The notes under the pieces: generated by a model
Told to the model about the DNA's origin: nothing
The model's input: only the letters and a program-made list of their open reading frames with translations
The model's database searches: none
Part shown: positions 15,865 through 23,407 of the stretch, one piece after another
Position numbering within the stretch: position 1 is the stretch's first letter
Layout of the letters: every line of letters starts with the position of its first letter
Made by a program: the position numbers and the translations under genes
Source of the DNA: an uncultured Collinsella sp.
GTDB taxonomy: Bacteria > Actinomycetota > Coriobacteriia > Coriobacteriales > Coriobacteriaceae
Direction of reading: 5' to 3'
Length of the DNA stretch: 64,000 nucleotides
Assembly (NCBI GenBank): GCA_934621295.1
Contig: CAKTVB010000001.1
Coordinates: 538,735-602,734, forward strand

Positions 15865-16461
15865 ATGAAGACGTTGTATCTGATGAGGCATGGACAGACT
15901 GAGTTTAATGTCCAGAAGATCGTGCAGGGGCAGTGCGACTCGCCGCTGACGGCGGCAGGGGAGGCCCAGGCACATGAGGCAGCAAGTAAGCTTGTCCAGC
16001 ATGGTGTACGCCCGGATCGTGTTGCGGCTTCTCCGTTGGGGCGTGCGTATCGAACTTGCTGCATCGTTCGTGATGATTTGTGCGGGGGACTTGGCGTCTC
16101 GTTGCCGGATGTCGAGACGTGCCGGGACCTTGAGGAGCGCAACTACGGTCAGTTCGAGCGAGGCCCCATGGCGGATGTTCCGGCCGATGTCTGGAATCCC
16201 GAGGAGGATCTTGTCCCGTATGGCGGGGAGGGGAGCGTCGAGCTTCGCGCCCGTATGATTCGCGGTATCCGGGGCCTGTTGGATTCTGAAAGTGTTGAGA
16301 CGCTTCTGGCGGTTTCTCATGGATCGGCTGTGCTGCAGTTCTATCTTGCTGCAAAACGCCCGGGCGAGGTGGAACCTCGCCGTACGCTCCCCAACTGCTG
16401 TGTGCTCAAGTTCTCCTACGATGAGGCTTCCGGGATATTCACATTGCTCGAAGTCATGTAA
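15865..16461 (+). CDS. Histidine phosphatase family protein (phosphoglycerate mutase-like)
   Basis: Member of the histidine phosphatase superfamily, which transfers phosphate through a phospho-histidine. The 198-residue product begins MKTLYLMRHGQTEFN, giving the catalytic LMRHGQT motif at residues 5-11, and has a second conserved histidine in AVSHGSAV (about residue 150). It is short for a cofactor-dependent glycolytic mutase and fits the GpmB/CobC-like phosphatases; the substrate is unknown. ATG at 15865 follows GAAAGGA (15848-15854) and gives the conserved N-terminus; ATG at 15841 would overlap that site. It is an unrelated insertion between rpsJ and rplC. Confidence 0.85.
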   Translation: MKTLYLMRHGQTEFNVQKIVQGQCDSPLTAAGEAQAHEAASKLVQHGVRPDRVAASPLGRAYRTCCIVRDDLCGGLGVSLPDVETCRDLEERNYGQFERGPMADVPADVWNPEEDLVPYGGEGSVELRARMIRGIRGLLDSESVETLLAVSHGSAVLQFYLAAKRPGEVEPRRTLPNCCVLKFSYDEASGIFTLLEVM

Positions 16462-16582
16462 CGGCCGTGGAAATATGCCTGAATCGGCCTATGGATACGC
16501 CCGGGAGCGGGGTCTTATGGACGCAGTTGTGCCTAAATAACGCGATTCTTTGCTTGAGCAGGGAAAACATTGTGATGAAAGC

Positions 16583-16609
16583 TTGAAGACGCGCATACCT
16601 GTGTATACT
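16583..16609 (+). promoter_or_regulatory. Candidate promoter of rplC-rplX operon
   Basis: A good -10, TATACT (16604-16609), is preceded by a poor -35 (TTGAAG at 16583, 15-bp spacer). The terminator after rpsJ and the intervening phosphatase gene make a promoter in this gap necessary. Confidence 0.5.
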
Positions 16610-16614
16610 AAACA

Positions 16615-16793
16615 ACTGTGCGCATCGAGGGAGGATTCTGCCAATCGCATGTTTGGGCACCAAGGGTTGCTGCCTGAGCTCGGGTTTTGGTGAATTCAAA
16701 GTCGACAACCACACGTATCAGTTGTGGTCCTCTAGGGGTGAACGCAAGGGGCGTTCACATTGTCCCAAGACCACCGAGAGTTGGAGATCGTAC
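16615..16793 (+). promoter_or_regulatory. Structured 5' leader of the rplC operon
   Basis: The long untranslated stretch contains a hairpin built on CCACA/TGTGG (about 16710-16727) and a perfect 8-bp hairpin GTGAACGC-AAGGG-GCGTTCAC (16738-16758), 35 bp before rplC. In E. coli the S10 operon leader is bound by L4; whether this leader does the same is inference. No ORF here looks real. Confidence 0.4.
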
Positions 16794-17414
16794 ATGATCA
16801 ACATGATTCTCGGCCGCAAGATCGGCATGACCCAGGTTTGGGACGAGGACGATAATATCGTTCCCGTCACGGTCATCCAGGCTGGCCCCTGCACCGTCTC
16901 GCAGGTTAAATCTGAGGCGACCGACGGCTACAACGCCGTCCAGATCGGTTTCGGCGACATCAAGGCCAAGAACGTGAACAAGCCCATGGCTGGTCACTTC
17001 GCCAAGGCCGGCGTCGAGCCTGTCCGCTACCTCCGTGAGGTTCGCGTTGCTTCCGCTGAGGAGCACAAGGTCGGCGACGTCGTCACCGTCGCAGACTTCG
17101 CTGATGTCGCTAAGGTCGACGTCATCGGTACCTCCAAGGGTAAGGGCTTCCAGGGTCGCATCAAGCGCTGGGGTCAGCGTCGCGGTCCTATGACCCACGG
17201 TTCGCACTTCCAGCGTCATCCGGGCTCCATCGGCCAGTGCGCCTATCCCGCCCGCGTCCTCAAGGGCGTCAAGATGGCTGGTCACATGGGTAACGAGCGC
17301 GTTACCGTGAAGAACCTCACCGTTGTCCGCATCGATGCCGAGCAGAACCTCATCCTTGTCAAGGGCGCCGTGCCCGGTGGCAAGAATGGCCTGGTCGCCA
17401 TCCGTATGGCCTAA
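16794..17414 (+). CDS. rplC: 50S ribosomal protein L3
   Basis: L3 binds 23S rRNA near the peptidyl-transferase centre and is one of the first proteins in 50S assembly. The 206-residue product begins MINMILGRKIGMTQVW and has GKGFQGRIKRWGQ and HGSHFQRHPGSIG, the loop that approaches the active site. ATG at 16794 lies 7 bases after GGAG; an upstream in-frame start at 16653 would take in the leader. First gene of the truncated S10 operon here, which lacks rpsJ. Confidence 0.97.
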   Translation: MINMILGRKIGMTQVWDEDDNIVPVTVIQAGPCTVSQVKSEATDGYNAVQIGFGDIKAKNVNKPMAGHFAKAGVEPVRYLREVRVASAEEHKVGDVVTVADFADVAKVDVIGTSKGKGFQGRIKRWGQRRGPMTHGSHFQRHPGSIGQCAYPARVLKGVKMAGHMGNERVTVKNLTVVRIDAEQNLILVKGAVPGGKNGLVAIRMA

Positions 17415-17461
17415 GGGCCCCGTGCCAGTTGGTCCAGCGTCATACCAAGGAGAACACTTAC

Positions 17462-18088
17462 ATGTCTAAGTTTGAAGTTATGAACAGCGAGGGCAAGAAG
17501 GCCACTGAGGCCGAGCTCGCGCCCGAGGTGTACGGCATCGAGCCGAACATCCACGTCATGCACCACATCGTCAAGTGCCAGCAGGCTTGCTGGCGTCAGG
17601 GCACCCAGTCCGCCAAGGGCCGTTCCGAGGTCTCCGGCGGCGGCAAGAAGCCTTGGCGTCAGAAGGGCACCGGCCGTGCCCGCCAGGGTTCCATCCGTGC
17701 TGCCCAGTGGCGTCACGGTGGCGTCGTCTTTGCTCCGAAGCCCCGTTCCTATGCTAAGCACATGAACGCCAAAGAGGTCAAGCTCGCTATGCGTTCCGCC
17801 CTCTCCGCTAAGGTTCGCGACAACGAGCTCGTTCTCGTTGACGACTACGCCTTCGAGAAGCCGTCCACCAAGGCTGCTGTCGCCATGCTCAAGGCTCTCG
17901 GCCTTGAGGGCAAGCGCCTGACTATCATCGTTCGCGATGAGGACATCAACGCTTACCTGTCCTTCCGCAACGTCCCCAAGACGTTCATCATCACGCCCGA
18001 CGAGGCCAACACCTATGACCTCCTCAACAACGGCGCCCTGCTGATGACCGCCGACATTGCTGCACACTTCGGGGAGGTGCTTGCATAA
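17462..18088 (+). CDS. rplD: 50S ribosomal protein L4
   Basis: L4 lines the nascent-peptide tunnel of the 50S subunit and in E. coli is the autoregulator of the S10 operon. The 208-residue product has the tunnel-loop signature KKPWRQKGTGRARQGS (about residues 60-76) and FAPKPRSYAKHMN. ATG at 17462 sits behind AAGGAG; the in-frame GTG at 17429 adds 11 poorly conserved residues. rplW begins immediately after the stop codon, which suggests translational coupling. Confidence 0.97.
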   Translation: MSKFEVMNSEGKKATEAELAPEVYGIEPNIHVMHHIVKCQQACWRQGTQSAKGRSEVSGGGKKPWRQKGTGRARQGSIRAAQWRHGGVVFAPKPRSYAKHMNAKEVKLAMRSALSAKVRDNELVLVDDYAFEKPSTKAAVAMLKALGLEGKRLTIIVRDEDINAYLSFRNVPKTFIITPDEANTYDLLNNGALLMTADIAAHFGEVLA

Positions 18089-18376
18089 ATGACCGCACAC
18101 GAGATCATCATCCGCCCCATCGTTTCCGAGCAGTCCTATGACATGATGGAGCAGAACAAGTACACGTTCGAGGTTGCCAAGTCTGCCACCAAGCTGCAGG
18201 TTCGCGATGCCATCGAGGAGATCTTCGGCGTCCACGTCACCCGCGTGAACACGCTCAACGTCAAGCCTAAGACGAAGCGCGTCCGTTACATCGCCGGTAA
18301 GACCCGCACCTGGAAGAAGGCCATCGTGACCGTCGCCGAGGGCGAGACCATCGAGATCTTCGGCACCCAGGCGTAA
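18089..18376 (+). CDS. rplW: 50S ribosomal protein L23
   Basis: L23 sits at the tunnel exit and is the docking point for trigger factor and SRP. The 95-residue protein begins MTAHEIIIRPIVSEQS and contains YTFEVAKSATKLQVRDAIEE and VNTLNVKPKTKRV, as in the family. It starts directly after the rplD TAA, with GGGGAGG (18071-18077) inside the end of rplD acting as its ribosome-binding site. Confidence 0.97.
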   Translation: MTAHEIIIRPIVSEQSYDMMEQNKYTFEVAKSATKLQVRDAIEEIFGVHVTRVNTLNVKPKTKRVRYIAGKTRTWKKAIVTVAEGETIEIFGTQA

Positions 18377-18529
18377 ACACGCTCTCTTCGCGCCTCTTGT
18401 CTCCCCTTGGGGACAGAGGTGTCCCGGGCCTTCAATATGGAGTCGCCCGGTACCGTGGTAAATCCGGTGTCATCGCATCCGCGATCCCCGCTTGCGATGG
18501 CTAGCGGATTGATTCGAAAGGGATAGGTA
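18377..18529 (+). other. Structured rplW-rplB spacer
   Basis: This 153-bp spacer is long for the operon. It can form a hairpin around 18393-18419 (CCTCT.../...AGAGG with an inner CCC/GGG). No T-run follows, so it is not an obvious terminator. It may be an mRNA processing or regulatory site ahead of L2. Confidence 0.35.
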
Positions 18530-19360
<831 letters not shown>

Positions 19361-19390
19361 TCGATACCGAGTTTTTAGGAGTTAGCACTT

Positions 19391-19651
19391 ATGAGCAGAA
19401 GTCTCAAAAAGGGCCCGTTTGTGGAGACTCGCCTCCTCTCGCGTATCACCGCGATGAACGAGGCCGGCAAGAAGGACGTCGTGAAGACCTGGTCGCGCGC
19501 GTCCACCATCTTCCCCGAGATGGTCGGTCACACGATCGCCGTCCACGACGGTCGCAAGCACGTGCCCGTGTATGTTACCGAGTCCATGGTTGGTCACAAG
19601 CTCGGCGAGTTCGCACCGACCCGTACGTTCCGTGGCCACAAGGCCAAATAG
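19391..19651 (+). CDS. rpsS: 30S ribosomal protein S19
   Basis: S19 lies in the 30S head near the A-site tRNA and forms bridge contacts with the large subunit. The 86-residue product begins MSRSLKKGPFVE and has SRASTIFPEMVGHTIAVHDGRKHVPVY in condensed family form, ending with GHKAK. Start ATG 19391 lies behind AGGAG (19376-19380) with 30 bp to rplB. Confidence 0.97.
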   Translation: MSRSLKKGPFVETRLLSRITAMNEAGKKDVVKTWSRASTIFPEMVGHTIAVHDGRKHVPVYVTESMVGHKLGEFAPTRTFRGHKAK

Positions 19652-19666
19652 GGGGGTTCATCGTAA

Positions 19667-20020
19667 ATGGCATCTAATAACGAGGTCCGCGCTACCGCTA
19701 AGTGGGTGCGCGTGTCCCCCAGCAAGGCTCGCCTTGTGGTCGATTTGATTCGCAACAAGTCCGTTGCCCAGGCTTTCGAGATCCTGCAGTTCTGCGATCG
19801 TCACGTTGCCGTGGACGTCGAGAAGGTTCTCCGTTCCGCCGTGGCCAACGCCGAGAACAACAACGGCATGCGCGCTGACGACCTGGTCGTCGCCGCTACC
19901 TATGTTGACGAGGGCCCGACGCTCAAGCGTATCCGTCCTCGCGCTAAGGGCTCCGCTTCCCGTATCCTGAAGCGCACGAGCCACATCACCGTCATCGTCG
20001 CTCCTCGAAAGGAGGCATAA
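19667..20020 (+). CDS. rplV: 50S ribosomal protein L22
   Basis: L22 reaches into the exit tunnel with a long beta-hairpin and, with L4, forms the constriction near the macrolide site. The 117-residue protein has the conserved VRVSPSKARLVVDLIR start and the hairpin end RIRPRAKGSASRI. ATG at 19667 follows a G-rich site (AGGGGGG) in the 15-bp spacer after rpsS. No insertion or deletion is visible in the hairpin. Confidence 0.97.
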   Translation: MASNNEVRATAKWVRVSPSKARLVVDLIRNKSVAQAFEILQFCDRHVAVDVEKVLRSAVANAENNNGMRADDLVVAATYVDEGPTLKRIRPRAKGSASRILKRTSHITVIVAPRKEA

Positions 20021-20026
20021 AGCGCT

Positions 20027-20737
20027 ATGGGTCAGAAAGTTTATCCCACTGGTTTCCGTCTCGGTATCACCGAGGACTGGCGTTCCCGCTGGTTCGCCGG
20101 TAAGGACTACGCTGCCACCCTCGGCAACGACCTTGCTATCCGCAAGTTCCTCGAGAAGCGTCTTTCCCGCGCCGCCGTCTCCCGCGTGGAGATCGAGCGC
20201 GCTGGCGACAAGGTGAAGGTCATCATCCTCACCGCTCGCCCGGGCGTTGTCATCGGCAAGAAGGGTGCAGAGATCGACGGTCTCCGCACCGACCTCGAGA
20301 AGGTCGCCGGTGTCGAGAAGGGTCAGCTCTCCGTTGACGTCATCGAGGTCAAGCGCCCCGAGCTCGACGCCAGCCTCGTTGCTCAGTCCATCGCCGAGCA
20401 GCTTGAGGGCCGTGTCGCCTTCCGTCGCGCTATGCGCAAGGCCGTTCAGTCCGCTCGCAAGGCTGGCGCTAAGGGTATTCGTATCCAATGCTCCGGTCGT
20501 CTGGGTGGCGCTGAGATGAGCCGCCGTGAGTGGTACCGCGAGGGTCGCGTGCCTCTGCACACCCTGCGCGCCAAGATCGACTACGGCACCGCCGTTGCTC
20601 GCACCACCATGGGCTCCTGTGGCGTGAAGGTTTGGATCTACCAGGGCGAGAAGCTCCCCGGTCAGCCTGTTCCCAACATGGCTCTCGAGGGTACCTCGCG
20701 TCCTCGTCGTCGTAACAACGAGAGGAGGGGTCAGTAG
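20027..20737 (+). CDS. rpsC: 30S ribosomal protein S3
   Basis: S3 is part of the mRNA entry tunnel on the 30S subunit and contributes helicase activity. The 236-residue product begins MGQKVYPTGFRLGI, has a KH domain with ARPGVVIGKKGAEID (about residues 68-82), and a C-terminal domain with GRLGGAEMSRREWYREG. The Arg-rich C-terminal tail is typical of actinobacterial forms. It overlaps rplP by one base, implying coupling. Confidence 0.97.
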   Translation: MGQKVYPTGFRLGITEDWRSRWFAGKDYAATLGNDLAIRKFLEKRLSRAAVSRVEIERAGDKVKVIILTARPGVVIGKKGAEIDGLRTDLEKVAGVEKGQLSVDVIEVKRPELDASLVAQSIAEQLEGRVAFRRAMRKAVQSARKAGAKGIRIQCSGRLGGAEMSRREWYREGRVPLHTLRAKIDYGTAVARTTMGSCGVKVWIYQGEKLPGQPVPNMALEGTSRPRRRNNERRGQ

Positions 20738-21237
20738 TGCTTGCCCCTAAGCGTGTTCTTCACCGTAAGGTGCAGCGTGGCTCCATGAAGGGCCAGGCTA
20801 AGGGTAATACCCAGCTGCATTTTGGCGAGTATGGTCTGAAGGCTCTTGAGGCCCACTGGATCACCAACCGTCAGATCGAGGCCGCTCGTATCGCCATGAC
20901 CCGTTACATGAAGCGTGGCGGTCGTGTGTACATCACCATCTTCCCGGATAAGCCCATCACGAAGAAGCCTGCGGAGACCCGCATGGGTTCTGGTAAGGGT
21001 AACCCCGAGGAGTGGGTGGCCGTTGTCAAGCCCGGTCGCGTCATGTTTGAGATCGCCGGCGTGCCCGAGGATGTTGCGCGTGAGGCTCTTCGCCTTGCCC
21101 AGCACAAGCTGCCCATCAAGACCAAGATTCTTGTTGCCGAGGACGCCGAGGAGCGCGCCGAGGCCGAGATGGAGGCTGAGGAGGCCCTCGAGGCCAAGTG
21201 GGCTGCTGAGGACGCTGCTGCCAAGGAGGAGAACTAA
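20737..21237 (+). CDS. rplP: 50S ribosomal protein L16 with acidic C-terminal tail
   Basis: L16 helps position A-site tRNA and organises the central protuberance. Residues 1-135 are canonical: LAPKRVLHRKVQRG, GEYGLKALEAHWITNRQIEAAR, MGSGKGNPEEWVAVVKPGR and AQHKLPIKTK. The family usually ends about here (136-140 residues), but this protein continues to 166 residues with a Glu/Ala-rich tail. GTG at 20737 shares a base with the rpsC stop. The last base of its TAA is the first base of the rpmC ATG. Confidence 0.97.
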   Translation: MLAPKRVLHRKVQRGSMKGQAKGNTQLHFGEYGLKALEAHWITNRQIEAARIAMTRYMKRGGRVYITIFPDKPITKKPAETRMGSGKGNPEEWVAVVKPGRVMFEIAGVPEDVAREALRLAQHKLPIKTKILVAEDAEERAEAEMEAEEALEAKWAAEDAAAKEEN

Positions 21238-21452
21238 TGAAGCCCGCAGAGATTCGTGAGCTTTCGGACGACCAGCTTGTCGAGAAGCTGAAAGAGGGTC
21301 GTGCCGAGCTTTTCAACCTTCGTTTTCAGATGGCTACCAGCCAGCTGGACAACACCGCTCGCGTTAACACCGTGAAGAAGGATATCGCTCGTATCCTCAC
21401 GGAGCAGCGCGCCCGTCAGATCGCAGCGGAGAAGTCCGCTGCCGCAGAGTAA
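21237..21452 (+). CDS. rpmC: 50S ribosomal protein L29
   Basis: Small helical protein near the tunnel exit that contacts L23. The 71-residue product begins MKPAEIRELSDDQLVEKL and has the conserved ELFNLRFQMATSQL and VKKDIARILTE segments. The ATG overlaps the rplP stop as TAATG. rpsQ follows after 14 bp with its own GGAG site. Confidence 0.96.
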   Translation: MKPAEIRELSDDQLVEKLKEGRAELFNLRFQMATSQLDNTARVNTVKKDIARILTEQRARQIAAEKSAAAE

Positions 21453-21466
21453 GGCAGGAGTAGAGC

Positions 21467-21733
21467 ATGACTGAGACTGTCGCGCGTAACTCGCGTAAGG
21501 TCCGTACGGGTGTCGTCGTCTCCATCTCGGGCAACAAGACCATTGTTGTCCAGACCACGGAGCGCAAGCGTCACCCCAAGTACGGCAAGATGATGACCAG
21601 CACCAAGAAGCTTCACGCTCATGACGAGGAGTGCACGGCTGGCGTGGGCGATACCGTTCGCGTCATGGAGTGCCGCCCCATGTCCAAGATGAAGCGTTGG
21701 CGCCTTGTCGAGATCATCGAGCGCGCTAAGTAA
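21467..21733 (+). CDS. rpsQ: 30S ribosomal protein S17
   Basis: Early-binding 16S rRNA protein of the 30S body with an OB fold. The 88-residue protein contains RTGVVVSISGNKTIVV and the conserved KLHAHDEE and GDTVRVMECRPMSKMKRWRLVEI blocks, cited in part. ATG at 21467 follows AGGAG (21455-21459). A 113-bp spacer precedes rplN; it is rich in CCCG/CGGG but shows no T-run. Confidence 0.96.
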   Translation: MTETVARNSRKVRTGVVVSISGNKTIVVQTTERKRHPKYGKMMTSTKKLHAHDEECTAGVGDTVRVMECRPMSKMKRWRLVEIIERAK

Positions 21734-21846
21734 AGTCGTAACGACGTGTAACGCTTCCTCGTTGATGTGCATCCACCCGGGCGGCACCCGCCGCCCGCAC
21801 ATGGGTGCGTGCACCTCTCAATGAGCTCTCTTTCGGAGGAACTACC

Positions 21847-22215
21847 ATGATTCAAATGCAAACCATGCTCACGGTTGCTGACAACTCCGGTGCGCGTAAG
21901 GTTCGCTGCATCAAGGTGCTCGGTGGCTCTAAGCGCCGTTATGCCGGCGTGGGCGATGTCATCGTCGCTGCCGTGCAGGAGGCCACCCCGGGCGCTAATG
22001 TCAAGAAGAAGGACGTCGTTCGCTGCGTCGTCGTTCGCACCGTGAAGGAGATCCGTCGTAAGGACGGTTCCTACATCCGCTTTGACGACAACGCTGCTGT
22101 CGTCATCAACAACGATGGTTCGCCCGTCGGTACCCGCATCTTCGGGCCCGTCGCTCGCGAGCTTCGTGACAAGAAGTACATGAAGATCGTCTCGCTCGCA
22201 CCCGAGACCCTGTAG
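21847..22215 (+). CDS. rplN: 50S ribosomal protein L14
   Basis: L14 forms an intersubunit bridge and the docking site for the silencing factor RsfS. The 122-residue product begins MIQMQTMLTVADNSGARK and ends with KIVSLAPETL, both canonical. ATG at 21847 is preceded by GGAGGA (21835-21840). The in-frame ATG at 21805 would add 14 unrelated residues and is not used. Confidence 0.97.
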   Translation: MIQMQTMLTVADNSGARKVRCIKVLGGSKRRYAGVGDVIVAAVQEATPGANVKKKDVVRCVVVRTVKEIRRKDGSYIRFDDNAAVVINNDGSPVGTRIFGPVARELRDKKYMKIVSLAPETL

Positions 22216-22230
22216 TTAGGGGAGACCAGT

Positions 22231-22542
22231 ATGTCTATGTCCATTAAGAAGGGCGATAACGTCAAGGTGCTCTCCGGTAAGGATCGCGGCAAGACGGGTA
22301 CCGTCCTGCGTGCGCTTCCCTCTGAGGGCAAGGTTGTCGTCGAGGGCGTGGCCATCGTCAAGAAGGCCGTCAAGCCCAACCCGCAGAATCAGCAGGGCGG
22401 CATCGTCAGCCAGGAGGCTGCCATCGATGCTTCCAACGTCCAGCTCATCTGCCCCAAGTGCGGCCAGTCCACTCGCGTTGGCCACAAGAAGGATGGCAAG
22501 AACAAGCTTCGCGTTTGCAAGAAGTGCGGCGCTGAGTTCTAA
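22231..22542 (+). CDS. rplX: 50S ribosomal protein L24
   Basis: Assembly-initiating 50S protein with a KOW motif. The 103-residue product has IKKGDNVKVLSGKDRGKTG (KOW region, about residues 4-22), VKPNPQNQQGG, and a C-terminal CPKCGQS...CKKCGAEF pattern. The two CxxC pairs could bind zinc, a feature seen in a subset of bacterial L24 proteins. ATG at 22231 follows GGGGAG by 7 bases; ATG at 22237 is second choice. A terminator follows, so the usual continuation into rplE is lost. Confidence 0.96.
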   Translation: MSMSIKKGDNVKVLSGKDRGKTGTVLRALPSEGKVVVEGVAIVKKAVKPNPQNQQGGIVSQEAAIDASNVQLICPKCGQSTRVGHKKDGKNKLRVCKKCGAEF

Positions 22543-22574
22543 TTTGCCCTTCGCACCTATGCGATAAGCACAGA

Positions 22575-22610
22575 AAAAGGACCTCGGGTTTCCCGGGGTC
22601 CTTTTCTTTT
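22575..22610 (+). terminator. Terminator after rplX
   Basis: AAAAGGACCTCGGG and CCGGGGTCCTTTT form a hairpin with a TTT loop, followed by CTTTT. It marks the end of the rplC-rplX transcript and the left border of the 12-kb block splitting the spc operon. Confidence 0.9.
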
Positions 22611-22679
22611 AGCGAAGGAGTTATCGTGCGCACGGCGCAAACTTTGGTCCAAGGCTTGTTGTGCCGACGGGACGAGAAG

Positions 22680-23405
22680 CTAGTGCGATGCGCTATTGGC
22701 CTGCGGGAACAAAGCGAGTATCCGACGCGGGGTCGGCGCTTCGATTCTTAGGGGCTCATGGGTCATAGGATGAATGAACGACATGCTATGCGCATGAAGC
22801 ATGAGCGGATAGCGTTTATTGCCCGAGCGTCGCACGGGGCGTCCATAGAGCTCGTCTCCCAGCAGGGGAAGGCCAAGCGATGCGAGATGTACGCGAATTT
22901 GATGCTTGCGGCCTGTCAGAAGCTTGATATCGAGTAGGGAGAGCTCTGGGGCTGTGCTGCTTCGTGGACGCGTTGAAAGGACGTTAACGCGCGTCTGAGC
23001 GGATTTACCGCCCTTTGAGACGCGCATTCTACGTGCGTCATGGCGATCGCGCCCGAGCGGGGCGTCAATCAGCTTGGTTTTCCAGGTGGGAATGCCGCAG
23101 CAGATGGCTAGATAGCGCTTTGTGGTGTCGTGCGCGGAGATGAGCGCATCAAACGCGGGCTGCGTTTCTTTGTTGAGTGAAAACAGCACGATGCCCGTTG
23201 TGTCGCGATCAAGGCGATTAAGGGCCTGGAGGTCATGGGCAGCATCCTGCGCTGCTTCATCGACAAGAAGGGTGCGCACCTGGTCGGTGAGCGTTTTTGT
23301 ACCGCATCCGTCGTCATGGACGATAACTCCGGCAGGTTTATCGACCGCAAGAAGGTAGTCATCTTTATAAAGAATCACGATGTTGGCGTTACGGCTTGAT
23401 TCCAT
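22680..23405 (-). CDS. RluA-family pseudouridine synthase
   Basis: Converts uridine to pseudouridine in rRNA or tRNA. The 241-residue protein has AVDKPAGVIVHDDG near residue 20, the catalytic-aspartate motif LNRLDRDTTGIV (about residues 63-74; family form HRLDxxTSG), and LLTGRKHQIRVHLA near 165. It has no S4 domain, so it is closer to RluA/RluC-core or TruC types than RluD. The target base cannot be told from sequence. It lies 2 bp downstream of the U32 gene stop on the same strand, so the two are probably co-transcribed and both modify RNA. Confidence 0.88.
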   Translation of the reverse strand: MESSRNANIVILYKDDYLLAVDKPAGVIVHDDGCGTKTLTDQVRTLLVDEAAQDAAHDLQALNRLDRDTTGIVLFSLNKETQPAFDALISAHDTTKRYLAICCGIPTWKTKLIDAPLGRDRHDARRMRVSKGGKSAQTRVNVLSTRPRSSTAPELSLLDIKLLTGRKHQIRVHLASLGLPLLGDELYGRPVRRSGNKRYPLMLHAHSMSFIHPMTHEPLRIEAPTPRRILALFPQANSASH

Positions 23406-23407
23406 GG

